From Hydractinia symbiolongicarpus (Eukaryota; Cnidaria; Hydrozoa; Anthoathecata; Hydractiniidae), in contig NC_079886.1 of assembly GCF_029227915.1 (NCBI RefSeq), positions 20,064,501 to 20,128,500 on the forward strand: a stretch of DNA of 64,000 nt, read 5' to 3'. Position 1 is the stretch's first letter; every line of letters begins with the position of its first letter. The position numbers were made by a program, and so were the translations under genes. Under the pieces are notes generated by a model. The model did no database searches and had not been told where the DNA came from. It saw only the letters and a list, made by a program, of their open reading frames with translations. Below, piece after piece: positions 23,325-34,344 of the stretch.

Positions 23325-24121
23325 ATGGCTGACGCAACAAATGAAGAAGGGTGAGTTAAAATTATTTTATATTCAGTAAGGTAATGTGATTACCTAGCTA
23401 ACATATAGCATAGAATTTCTATATTACGTAAACAACTAATTTATAATCTCACTTTTGGCAACACTGTGCTGTGGGCTGTTCTTGCGGACCTTGTCGTGAT
23501 GATATTTATTTAAAGTTTTCAATTTTGAGTGTGACCATAATATTTAGCTGCAATGAAACATTTTCCAATGCTAATGTGGAAAATAGTTGGTATTTGTAAC
23601 CAACGTTTGTTCGTGATCACATTATATTGCGCAACGCAGCTTACGTTACATTTGCCACTACTGCACAGAATTAAAATTGAGACATTGTAAACGCAGTGGC
23701 TATTAATACGTGACCATACCTTAATATTTTTTCTATTTGTATGTGACACTCACGTACTCACGTACTTTATTATTATTTTTTTATTTTTTCTATATCTGCG
23801 ATTTTCTATATCTATTCTTGGTACGTAAAATCTTTTCTTTCTCGTTTCATAAAAAGAAAATTATACTTAGCATGAAATAGAGATAGGGAAATGTATGTTC
23901 TAGCGCAGTTGCGCACACGCCCACGGCAAACCCTGGCAAGTCAACGACAAGTACTGCCATGTCATACAATGTAAAATAAGAGGTCCAATATTTTCAATCA
24001 CAATCCCCTAATAGTCACCGCACCCATAGTGATCCACATCATTCAAGGACCTAGTATTCACTACAAATGAAGTCATCAATGTAGAATAAGAGGTCCAATA
24101 TTTTATAGCGCATATAGACAG

Positions 24122-24273
24122 GACGGCCCGTCAAAAGACGAGTCAGTTCGTTCACAGTTGGGATGGCCCATCTATTGACGGGCCAAGACCAACTTTGAAC
24201 AAATGTATGCAAATCCGTCTTAAGTTGGGTCATTGTGTCTAAAGATGGTCCATCCCGTCTTAAGACGGGCCGT
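24122..24273. repeat. GC-rich foldback in AspRS intron 1, copy 1
   Basis: ACGGCCCGTC (24123-24132) pairs with GACGGGCCGT (24264-24273). Internal partial copies (tgacgggcc near 24175, tggcccatc near 24164) and a 16-base palindrome cccgtcttaagacggg (24254-24269) lie between. It resembles a decayed foldback transposon. The copy 2 counterpart is 53829-53980. Confidence 0.6.
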
Positions 24274-24650
24274 GTTCTAACTTGGGTCAGAATAAGGCCA
24301 CCATCAAAAATATGTTATGTTCGCGTCCTCCGCCTGACTCCCTTTTGGTAATAAAAACCAAGTCTGTAAGTCGGAAAAATCAGGAAAAAATTTTTCTGAT
24401 ATAAACGCAATATATATAAGGTCACGAAATTCATATTTCACAAGATATTTTTTAACAACAAAAAACAAAAATTGCGAGAACTAATTTTCCGTAAAAATAA
24501 GTTCCTTTAGGGTGTTAACAGCACAGCGAACGAAAAAGGGTCTACAAACGATGTTGAGTGACGCTATACTGTTTCTTTGCCCTCGGAACGAATTTACTTG
24601 CTCTGATTTGAAAATTCCTGGGGAAAAATATGCCCGACCAACCGATTGAC

Positions 24651-24699
24651 TGATTTTTGCAGGGTCTTCAGGCGCGTCCTGAAGACCCTGCAAAAATCA
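24651..24699. repeat. Perfect 22-bp hairpin in AspRS intron 1, copy 1
   Basis: The arms start tgatttttgcagggtcttca and are perfectly complementary over 22 bp around a 5-base loop (cgcgt). The stem is G+C-richer than its surroundings. Confidence 0.95.
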
Positions 24700-26743
24700 T
24701 AACATTTTTCTGATTTTCGCCTAAAGCAGAATAAGCCAATTAATGGCTGACTTTTGTTCTGTTAATTTTCAATTAATTAAAAAAACATTGATAATCCATT
24801 TATGACAGACTGTCATTCAGAAGATGTGAACATAACGATGAACAAATGATGGTGTCTTTTTAGTTTTTTGATGGATCCAAACTTAGTTTTGATGAGTGAC
24901 CATAAAATGCCACATGAAACAATAAAATTTTCCACAACTTAAACCAAACCAAATCAGACATTGTCCTATTCAGTTTTTTTATGAATTTATTATCTTCGCT
25001 CTTAAAATTTCAGGATCATTTTTGTTAATTTGATAACTGCATGTAAAAGTTAGACTAGGCACAAAGTAGGAATCCCGTGATCCAGGCATCAGATCCTCTA
25101 AGCTAAGGCAATGAATGTTTTCGCTCTTGTCAGCACTTTGGCTTCTTAATCGCAGATCCTTTTCTGTTTAGTTTTACGGTTAGATTGGCTGAAACTTTAC
25201 ATTTGCCTTGGTTGACATATATTTAAATAATCAGCTAAAAAATTAAGCTTGACAAACATGACTTGCGGGATAAGCCGCTTTTGTTATAGTTGTACGTCAA
25301 TTATTTATTGTAGCAACACATTTATGAAAGCTGATCTGGGATCGAACTGATAATTTTATGGGTTTTTTTATTTTTTTTGTCACGGAAAACGTGTCCCTGT
25401 ATCCTTGGTCATAACACGTACTTTTACTTATATACTTAGTAACAAACCCAAAATAGGGGTTTCAACCCCTTTGTGTCGACAAGTCTGTGCCAATTTTTGC
25501 AATCTTTTGTGTATTTTTCTGGGGTACCAGGGGAAAGTAAAGTGTCTTCCTTACCAGGTCAATCTATTGGTTCACTATTCTTCCTTGTTTTTGTGTACCT
25601 ACAAAATCCTCTTTGAAAACCTTTTTCATCATACTGTTAGGAGACAGTCTGCAGACTTGACCAAACCATTTGTGCCTTCTTTTGGGAATGATCTCTGTCA
25701 TATTGCTTGTCAAAATACTTTCCTCTGTTATGCTTACTTATTTAATGTTACAAAAAGTCTATGTTGATTGCGAAGTCCTTGCGCATGAATTTAGTTTTAA
25801 TTTTCACCTTGACAGGTCGTCATGCTTAATGGTATTTCTGCATAAATGAAAAGAAGAAAAACCAATTTATTAAACATTAAAAGCTGAAAATGAAAGAAAA
25901 ATTATTCTTGCTTATTTAACAGTATTTCTTTCTGAAATAGATATATATCATTAACATTTAATTTTTAAAACCATAAGCAGAGAGAAATGGGTTTATTAGT
26001 ATTAGCAGCAACAACTAAAAGAAGAATGGGTTACTATTACCAGAGTTATGCTTGATAATGTTTTCATTTATGTGATAGTGCTGCAGTGTTTGAAATGCAC
26101 TGCTCTTAGAACCCACTCTGTGAACTTTCCCCACCTCTTAAAATAGGTGCGGCTTGCAGAAAGTAATGAAAGTACTTTTACTATATAATAGGAAAAATTT
26201 GTTAATTTTTTATGAATCATTATACAAGCCATTTAATGAAGAAGCAAGAAAAGATGGAAGGAAAAGTGAAGTTCAGAGGCTTTAAAAAAAATAGGGGGAA
26301 AACTTTAGGGCTTTGTGGGCGTGTTATTTGTCACACCTGCAACAATAACTCATGACAAGGCCTGACCTTATAATCAGTTTAAATTAGTTTTTTATAAAGA
26401 TCTCACAATAAATAACGAAGCAGCCGTCAGAGTGAAAACGCATTAGGGCGAGCATAGGTAAATTTTGCTTTTTGTCTGATAATTGCGTGATGCTAATATT
26501 CTTACTGAATTGTTCAGAAACTATATCAAAAAACCGAATCAAAGAAAGCAAGTCTATTACCCTAGCATATTTAAAGAACATCAAAACGTTGTGAATGATT
26601 TAAAAGCCATTAAAACGGAATAGTAGAAAACGAAAACGTCACTGTAGATCCTATATTGTTTAGAAAACATCAAAATCATACAAGGCAAAATCATTGCTGT
26701 ATGTCTTTAAAAACCATTACATTAGATCACATGCTTTAACAGA

Positions 26744-26805
26744 AAAGAATGTGACAAGAAAAGGGTGATAAGATAAAGAATGTGAAAAGAAAAAGGTGAT
26801 AAGAT
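26744..26805. repeat. 31-base direct tandem duplicate, copy 1
   Basis: Two units of aaagaatgtgacaagaaaag plus a ggtgataagat tail sit head to tail with three differences. The counterpart in copy 2 is 56451-56512. Confidence 0.8.
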
Positions 26806-29800
26806 AAAAAAGTAATAATTAAAGCGCTACTGAAATATTACGTAACAGCGTCACGTGCCACTAAAAAGATTGGAACTAGAATGAAATTTTTTAACGAAGA
26901 AGAAGGTCGAAGATAACCAAGATGGTGGTAGAGCGACAAGAAAAATAAATATTTAAAAGCTATATCTGGAGTTATATGAAGTTTTAAAAAAAAGTGTAGC
27001 ATTTCTCATGTGAATCTTTCAGATAAGTCCAATTTGTAAAAGTACCTGGGGATCCCTTTAATTTCATTCCTGTTTCAATTGCTTGTACAGTACTACTTTT
27101 ATGCTTTAGAATTCTGCAAAAAATTTCCATAGTCTCTCTTTCTCTATATCACCGAAACCTTATGCTAACTTTTCTTTTGTTTCAAACTATATTTTCAATT
27201 GTATTTATAGTGCAATAAATCGCATCTTTCTAGTTTTTATTTTCTCGTTTCTAGTTTGGATACCAAAAGTCATAGCGGCTGTAATTATTAATTGCTGTAA
27301 AAACTATTTAAGACGTAAATTTTGGTAATACCATATTTTATATCTTCCATACTCTTAAGGAACAGGTGGTCACTCAAGCTATACAAAAACAGTGATAAGA
27401 AGCACATGACGATTGCATAAATAGATGACAAAAAACATTTTGTATATAATTTGTGGTTTCCTGTTTCGTTTGTTTAAATAAGTAAGAAACAGATTTTATT
27501 GCATTATCAGTAGTAAATAAATGTTTTAAAGTTTTCAATTACACATTGGGAAGTTTTGGCATGCAGGTCATTACCACCAGACCGTGTTCCCATCTGGAAA
27601 TATTCATATTTTATCAAAAATAAGACACTGTTACCACAAAATCAGATTTTTGTATTTCTGTTTTTTCTCAACATTTAATTCCAATTTTAGAAAGCCTTTG
27701 TCTAAGAATGCATTAAAGAAGTTGGAAAAAGAAAGACTGAAAGCAGAGAAAAAAGCAGAAAAGAAGTCTCAATTAGTATGTCTCTTTGGTTCAACCTTTG
27801 TCCTAATGTTTTGTGTGCATTATGCATTTTTCTATAAACCAAACAATTTTTTATTTGAACCTTATTATTTGCTGAAGGCTGATAAGCGTTAAAGATTTAA
27901 ATTTTACAAAATTTTAGATCGGTTCTACACTAGTAATTATCGCCTGCGTAATAAAAAAGTAACAATTATTTTGAAAAAAGGATGATAGATTAAATAGTTT
28001 ACTTCTTATATTTTTATATGCTTTTTTGCTGTGGTTCTTTTTTTTATATAAAGAAATTTATTTCCACAGCAGATACAATTAAGTAAAAAACAAATACTGA
28101 CTTGTTTTCATTAAATAATAAAATTCTCAGTCAATGACATATAGACTTTGCAAGCTCAGTCTGTACTTTTGAGCTTGAAACTTGTATTTCACAGCACCAC
28201 ATAAAAATTATATCTGTTAATTTTTTTAATAGGAGTACTTCTTTTTCGTATTGTGTAAATGTTTAACCATTTCACATGTATGTCTTCTGCCTTGATGTTT
28301 CCCAGTATTAATGATTCTACTCTATTTATATTTAGGAAGAAGAAGCTGCCAAACAGTCTACTGAGGTTTGTCTTTATGTCCACTATTGGTTTAGTTTTTT
28401 TCTTTTTAGCTGCTTACTTATCAGTTCAGCCTTGTCCGAACTGAGCATATTCAAATAGTTTTGAGAGGAACACCCAATGTTTAATGTGAGGTACTATAAA
28501 ATATTTGTGGTTAATATTGGGTTGAATTTGAAATATTTTTGCCTTTCATAATTTCTAAGTTCACACAATTCTTAAGCCATTATTGAACTTCTTGTGATCA
28601 CTTATTTCAGTAATATTAAAAAAATATGAACTTTAAGTGAAAGGTGACATTGTGGTATATAGCTAATACAGTTAAAAATCAGGGGAAAAAATCAAGTCAG
28701 GAAGGAATTGGCTTTTGGACCGACTTGAAGTATTTACCTGTTACATATATAAATCTTTTGATCAACTTCCATCATATCAATCAAAATATATAAAAACTGG
28801 AAGATAAAACTCAAAACATATAGCATTGAAATTTGTTGTTAACCAACAGTTAATATATTTAAGATGAAAACAGTTGATGATATAATCAGGTAAAATGCTT
28901 ACCAAAAGGCCTAAATTTGTTCCTACCATTTTGTTTCTTAGGTCAAGGAAGTTGATTATCTGTTTTGTGTGATAATCTTGTAAAGCCCAGTACACTTGAT
29001 TCTTCTTAAAAAATACAAATGTGTCAGCACTTTATAAACTAAAAAATCATAGGCTACCGTTTCACATTGTTTTCCTTTTTTAATAGGTGGTAGATGTGAC
29101 CTTTAAAAAAAGATATTTTAAATAACAAAAAGTTAAATGTATACCCTTAATGAAAAAATAACATGGACAGATTGACAAGCAGTAAACTATTTTCTTAATG
29201 ATGGAATGGAAAATGATGGAAAATAGCAGATATGTGCTGTTTTGTGTAAAAAATCAATCAGATAATCAACTTTCTTATGTGATACTATAACTGTGCCGAC
29301 CTATGAGTATTTCTATTTATATTGAACCCATAGGATGTTAGTAAAGGAAGGTATGGTGATATGGAGATGGTACAATCTAAAGAAAAAACAAGTAAGTTGT
29401 GAAGCACAGTGCATTCCTTTTTTTTACAAGTTAAAATAAGAACAGAAGGTTATAAATAAAATTAGCTCAAATTTTGGTAATTTACTGTATCACTGGATAA
29501 AATAATGCATATCTGAACACACAATATATACATTTCTTTTTTAGTAATAATTAACATAAATTAGTTGCGTATGTTAGGAGTACGAAAACCCAAAATGTAA
29601 GCAGTCATTGTATTGTTTAAAAAATACCTTATTAAATAATAGTGAAATATAAATTTGGACAAAATTTGCTAGAGATTAAAAAATAAGAGACAAAGGAAAT
29701 TTGGTAGTAACGTTTGCATGAAATGAAGAGTCTGATTGTAAGGTGATAAAAATTAAACATAAATTGATTTTGTTAGAGAAAGTGTGGACCGACGTTTGTA

Positions 29801-31599
29801 AACTCGATTTATCAAAGAAGGGAGAACGAGTATTAGTTCGAGCTAGATTGCACACCAGTCGGGGAACAGGTATGTTACCTTTTATGTATTAGGGGTAAAT
29901 AGACTGTCTAGTAAAATGAATCTAGGTACAAAGTGAGAGAAAGAAGTATTTACAGGCAGCCTGTCTTTTTAGCCATGTGCTCTACAACCCAATTTTTACA
30001 AACTTGGATTGAACATCATTTTCCAGAAAAAAAGGGAAACCTTATTATTTCAAAATATCTAACATTGTCTCATATAAGATGGCGTGTTTTCAGTTTCTTA
30101 AATAATTGACTTGTCATTGGTTTTAATGTTCAGCAGTGCAATTTTTAGGTATATTTGACATTGCCTACCTAGATATTTTTCTTGCTTCTGTATGCTTCGG
30201 AGGCTTGAAATATCACAAAAATTATAGTAATGGCATAAGCCCTGTACTGATTGACGGTTAAAGAAGCTTTCCGCATCTATAACACCAGCATTTTATCTAT
30301 AAAATAAATGACGTGTTGGCTTTTTACAAGACTATGTACCAGTATCTGTTTTAAAATGTTCAAAAATACAGAAAGTGTGTGAAGTTGGAATTGTAAATTT
30401 ATCCTTGTGGTAGTAATACTGTGTCACCATTTTTTTGCTTTTAGGTAAACAATGCTTTATAATGTTGCGCCAGAGACAATACAGCATTCAAGCTTTGGTT
30501 GCTGTCAGCGAAAATATAAGTAAACAGATGGTGAAATATACTTCCAAGTGAGTTTGATGGCACATTTTAGCATTTTCTTAGAATTCATGCAGAATTCTTC
30601 CCTTTTTACACATTCAACATGAAATTGCGATACCATGTCAAATATGTGATAATGTGGCACTATTTTTTTAGCTATTTTTATCGGACAAGACTGTCAAAAT
30701 GTTTGTTTTTTTTTTCCAAAATCTTTTGTCTGATATTGTTGTTATGATGTAAAAATGCAGGTAAACTACATTTAGTAATTATATATTCCAAAATAATATT
30801 CTCTCTGTGAATGTTATTGATAAATCAGAGAGCTGTTTACAAAACAAATTAAAAAGTACCTTCTAATTATTTCTTTCAGCATTGCGAAAGAATCAATTGT
30901 TGATGTCGAAGGAACTATTGTGGCAGTTGATCAGAAGATTACAAGTGCCAGTCAACAAGATGTTGAAATTCAAATAGAAAAGGTAACATTGTTTTAATTG
31001 TTATGTTTTATTCACTACCTAAATTTTGGTTACGCTTCTATTTCATGGCATTTTTAACGTGATATTGTCTAGATCTTTATAAAGTTGTTGATACACGGTC
31101 CATTTTGTCAAATCCAATTTGTTAAATTTGAGTTTTTAAAAATTTGGACATGTTTAGCCTTTCAGATTTGTATGAAAGAACCATCGCTAATCACGTTTTT
31201 TAAATTATCTATTCAAATATTGTAACCAATCAAACATTTGCAAATAATATTGGAATTCAACTAGTTGGATAAAAAGTGGATAATACGCAATCAAAGTTGT
31301 TGAATTCATTAAATTAAGTTTGACGAAATGGATTTTGTATCACTTCATTACTTTTGAATGTAAATTATGAATTTGACAAATTGAATTCGACAAAACAAAT
31401 TGTGTATTGCCTGCTAAGGCTTTTTTTATTATTTGGCTGATTTATCAAGCAGACAAATTTATTCTATATGCTTTAGAATACACAATACTTCATGTAATGA
31501 CATTTTGCATTTTTGTTAACAGATTATTTAGTTTATTTCCACTCATTATGCGCAGTACTATGATAAACCATTGTGCTGCTATGATATACTTCCTTAACA

Positions 31600-31645
31600 T
31601 AGGTATATATGCTCCACCTGTGTCTCAACGTTACATATAATATTA
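31600..31645. other. Tandem-duplication junction (AspRS exon 8 to gypsy RT)
   Basis: The AspRS intron 7 acceptor (cttaacatag, ending at 31602) is followed by four bases shared with the true exon 8 at 61310-61313, or five if the t at 31606 is counted across a mismatch-free alignment. After a short AT filler the sequence becomes gypsy RT, matching copy 1 from 321. About 25 bases in, copy 2 carries a further 7-base AT-rich insertion relative to copy 1. There is little or no homology between the two parental ends, which fits end joining or template switching rather than homologous exchange. Confidence 0.85.
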
Positions 31646-34344
31646 ATGAATGTCTAGAAGGTTTAAGAGATATTGTTTGTTCTGCATATCTAGATGATGT
31701 ATTATGTTATGGTAAAACATTTGAGGAACATCTTTAAAATTTCAGATCTGTTCTTTAAAGAATGAAGGGAAAGGGAATCAAGCTGAAAGCATACAAGTGT
31801 AATTTCTTTAAACGTAAAGTTGTATATCTAGGACGTGTCATCAGTTCAGATGGGTATCAAGCAGATCCAGCATCTAATGAAGATATTGACAAATTTCGAA
31901 ATCCACCATCTACAGTTGGAGATCTGAGGAGTTTACCGGGCTTCTTAGGTTATTACCGTGGTTTTATCAAAGACTATGCGAGAAAAGTCAAACCGTTATA
32001 TCTACTCACAAGTGTAAATAAACAAGACAAAGGTGGAAAGAATTCGAAATGTAAAAAATTTGGACTGGTGAACACCAAAATGTTTTAGACATGATGGTAA
32101 CAATTTTACAATCACCTGCAGTCATGGCATTTCCTGATTTCAATCTTCCTTTTATTGTCCACTGTGATGCTTCTCAAAAAGGTTTGGGTGTTGTACTATA
32201 TCAAAAGCAGGAGGGTGAAATAAAAGTTATTTGTTATGATTCCCGTTCTCTAACCTCAAGTGAAAAGAATTGCCATTTGCACAGTGGAAAACTGGAGTTT
32301 CTAGCTTTAAAATGGGCAATCACCCAACGTTTTAAGGATTATCTTGGTTGTGGACCTCCGTTTGAAGTATATACGGATAATAATCCTTTAACTTATGTCA
32401 TGACAACAGCTAAGGTCCATGCCACAGGTTTAAGATGGATATCAGACTTGGCAAATTACCAGTTTACTATAAAATATCGTAGACGCAAATCAAGACAGAC
32501 TGTGATTACTTATCCAGGAATCCCGTTAATTTTGAGGATATTGTAAATACCTGTACAAATTGTATAGAAACTTCTGAAATTTCATCAATTTTATATGCAG
32601 CAAGTGTAAAACCCTCTATTCTATCCATTAGACCAGATAATGGCATCTGCACAAACATCAATTACCTTGGTATTACCACAGACTTGATCAAGAAAGCTGA
32701 CCTTATATCTGCTCAAGTCAAGGACACAGTCTTAAAACCGATATACGATGCTGTTAAAGCTGATACGAAACCCACAAGACCAAATAAATTCCACCGAAAA
32801 ACAAGAATAATGATTAAAGACTTCAAGAAATTCCAAATGAAAGATGGTGTATTAGTTCGAAATACAACCAATTATGGACAACAAACCGTGTTACCGAAAG
32901 AATACCACAAAACAGTGTATAACGATTTACACAGTAAAATGTCTAATCTTGGTTCAGGTTCAGTCCTAGAATTGGCTAGACAAAGATTTTATTGGCCCTG
33001 TATGGCAAAAGATATCAACTTTTTTATACAGAAGCAATGTTGCTGCATAAAAGACAAGATACCAAACATTGCTAATAGAGCTCCACTAGTTCCAATCATT
33101 TCTACTCGACTCTTCGAAATGATCTCAATCGATTACCTCAAACTTGACAAGTGTAGAGGAGGCTATGAATATGTATTAACTAGTCGATAAAACCCGTGGA
33201 AAAATCCACTTAGACAGAATAACAGTAAAAAAGAACCATTATTTAAATTTTGATGACGTCAGCAATGATCTGTCAACAACAAAATATTTTTTCATGGAAA
33301 TTTGTTTTCACGTTGCCTCTATTGTGTAGAGCGTAAACTGCTGATCAAGACAACGTATATTATTTGCGACCATTTTACCAGATTTACCAAAGCATTTGGA
33401 AGCAAACACAAATCAGGCAGAAGCGCTGCTGATAAAGTTTTCAACGAACTTGTGTTAAAATTTGGTTTTCCAGAACGTCTTCATCACGATCAAGGTAAAG
33501 AATTCAACAATGCTCTTTTTAAACGATTATATGAATTGTCAGGGGTGAAAGCTTCATGAACAACACCATACCATCCAATGGGTGGTGGACAAGTCGAGAG
33601 GATGAATCGTACTTTTATTAACATGCTGAAAACCCTACCATCGGAAAGCAAACAGAATTGAAAACAAGAATTGGCAAAAGTAGCATTTGCTTACAATAGT
33701 ACCATTTGCAAATCTACTGGCTTCGCACCATTTTATTTAATTTTTGGCCGACATTCACGTTTGCCCATCGACCTAATGTTTGCTATAGATGATATTAAGA
33801 ATGAGGTGGCACAGGTAACCTTAGATCTCACTGGGAAGAGCATGCCCATGTAGTAAAATCAAAATCCATGGAAACTCCTGTGTTTGAAATTGTTCCTGAA
33901 TATGGAGAAGGAAAACCAAGAAAAGTTCACCGGAATCTATTGTTAAAGTGTGACTTCTTACCATTGGAAATTCCATAGAAGAAAAATTACAGAGGCGTGA
34001 CAAGTTCGGAGGGAGGAGAGGAAGGTACTGAGCAACTAAATGAAGGTGATAAAGATCTACAATTAAATGAAAGGAACGGAGAACTTGCTAAAAGGCCATC
34101 TGAAGAAACAGAAGTACTTGAAGAAGACAATGTTGAAGTACAAGGCGAAAGACAACCTGAAGAATTAGAAGTATTTAAAAATGACGTCAAAGTACAAACA
34201 GACGATCAAATAGCAAAAGTTGATGATGGAAAACACAGTTCAACGAGTAATGTTCAACAACACATACGAAATACAAGACCCCAACGTCAACGACGAGCAC
34301 CTAGAAGAATGACGTTTGACAATCTTGGTGGCAAAATCATATAA
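31611..34344 (+). pseudogene. Ty3/gypsy pol remnant, copy 2, truncated in RT by the duplication
   Basis: This is the duplicate of the copy 1 pol from mid-RT onward. It has the same domain order: YLDD box, RNase H (32091 on), integrase zinc region and core (32684-33850) and the VHRNLLL tail ending at 34344. It shares most of the older frameshifts, so the element was already dead when duplicated. Later private damage includes a 7-base insertion near 31636, a stop in place of Gln near 31735, a 181-base insertion in the integrase core (33180-33360) and a nonsense change (tga for tgg) near 33659. A frameshift present in copy 1 near 1575 is absent here, so some copy 1 damage is also private. Confidence 0.9.
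33180..33360. mobile_element. 181-base insertion in copy 2 gypsy integrase
   Basis: Copy 1 reads through this point without interruption (about 1880-1890), so this is a copy 2 gain. The insert opens with actagtcg and a cccgtgg/ccac hairpin like the heads of the short hairpin repeats at 5604 and 37035, but it lacks their acggctatt tail. Imperfect gtatta and gtatatta at the two flanks may be a target duplication. It is AT-rich inside with no open reading frame of note. Confidence 0.6.

Larger units (their letters stand above)
23351..27690. other. AspRS intron 1, copy 1 (4.3 kb)
   Basis: This long intron contains a repeated aataagaggtccaatatttt segment (about 23973 and 24085), a foldback element (24122-24273), a strong hairpin (24651-24699) and a 31-base tandem duplicate (26744-26805). 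A 120-residue frame at 25405-25767 starts only at TTG and looks spurious. The copy 2 counterpart is 53058-57397. Confidence 0.7.
321..31606 (+). repeat. Tandem segmental duplication, copy 1 (about 31.3 kb)
   Basis: This direct repeat matches 31611-61313 in order and orientation throughout. Matching landmarks include gypsy pol, DEG/ENaC A at 10288 and 41414, DEG/ENaC B at 15902 and 45637, the GST, and AspRS exons 1-7. The offset steps from about 31298 (gypsy RNase H) to 31126 (DEG/ENaC A), 29735 (DEG/ENaC B) and 29707 (from about 18.43 kb onward) because of copy-specific indels. The left edge lies in the gypsy reverse transcriptase. The right edge lies five bases inside AspRS exon 8. Sequence left of 321 (gypsy only) is absent from copy 2. 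Confidence 0.95.
23325..31737 (+). pseudogene. Aspartyl-tRNA synthetase, copy 1: 5' fragment fused to gypsy RT
   Basis: Seven coding exons are intact: 23325-23350, 27691-27775, 28336-28365, 29334-29391, 29777-29869, 30445-30547 and 30880-30982. They give the first 166 residues of a eukaryotic cytosolic AspRS: a lysine-rich N-terminal extension ([17 protein letters not shown]) and most of the OB-fold anticodon-binding domain. The catalytic domain is missing because the duplication broke the gene five bases into exon 8. The exon 8 acceptor (31601-31602) survives. If it is used, the frame runs on in phase for 44 codons of gypsy sequence, including the YLDD box, to a stop at 31735-31737. A product would be about 210 residues without synthetase activity. 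The ATG at 23178 would add 49 residues. Confidence 0.88.

Noticed and set aside
25405-25767. 120-residue plus-strand frame in AspRS intron 1
   Set aside because: It begins only at TTG, has no recognisable domain, and its identity between copies reflects the near-identical half of the duplication rather than conservation.
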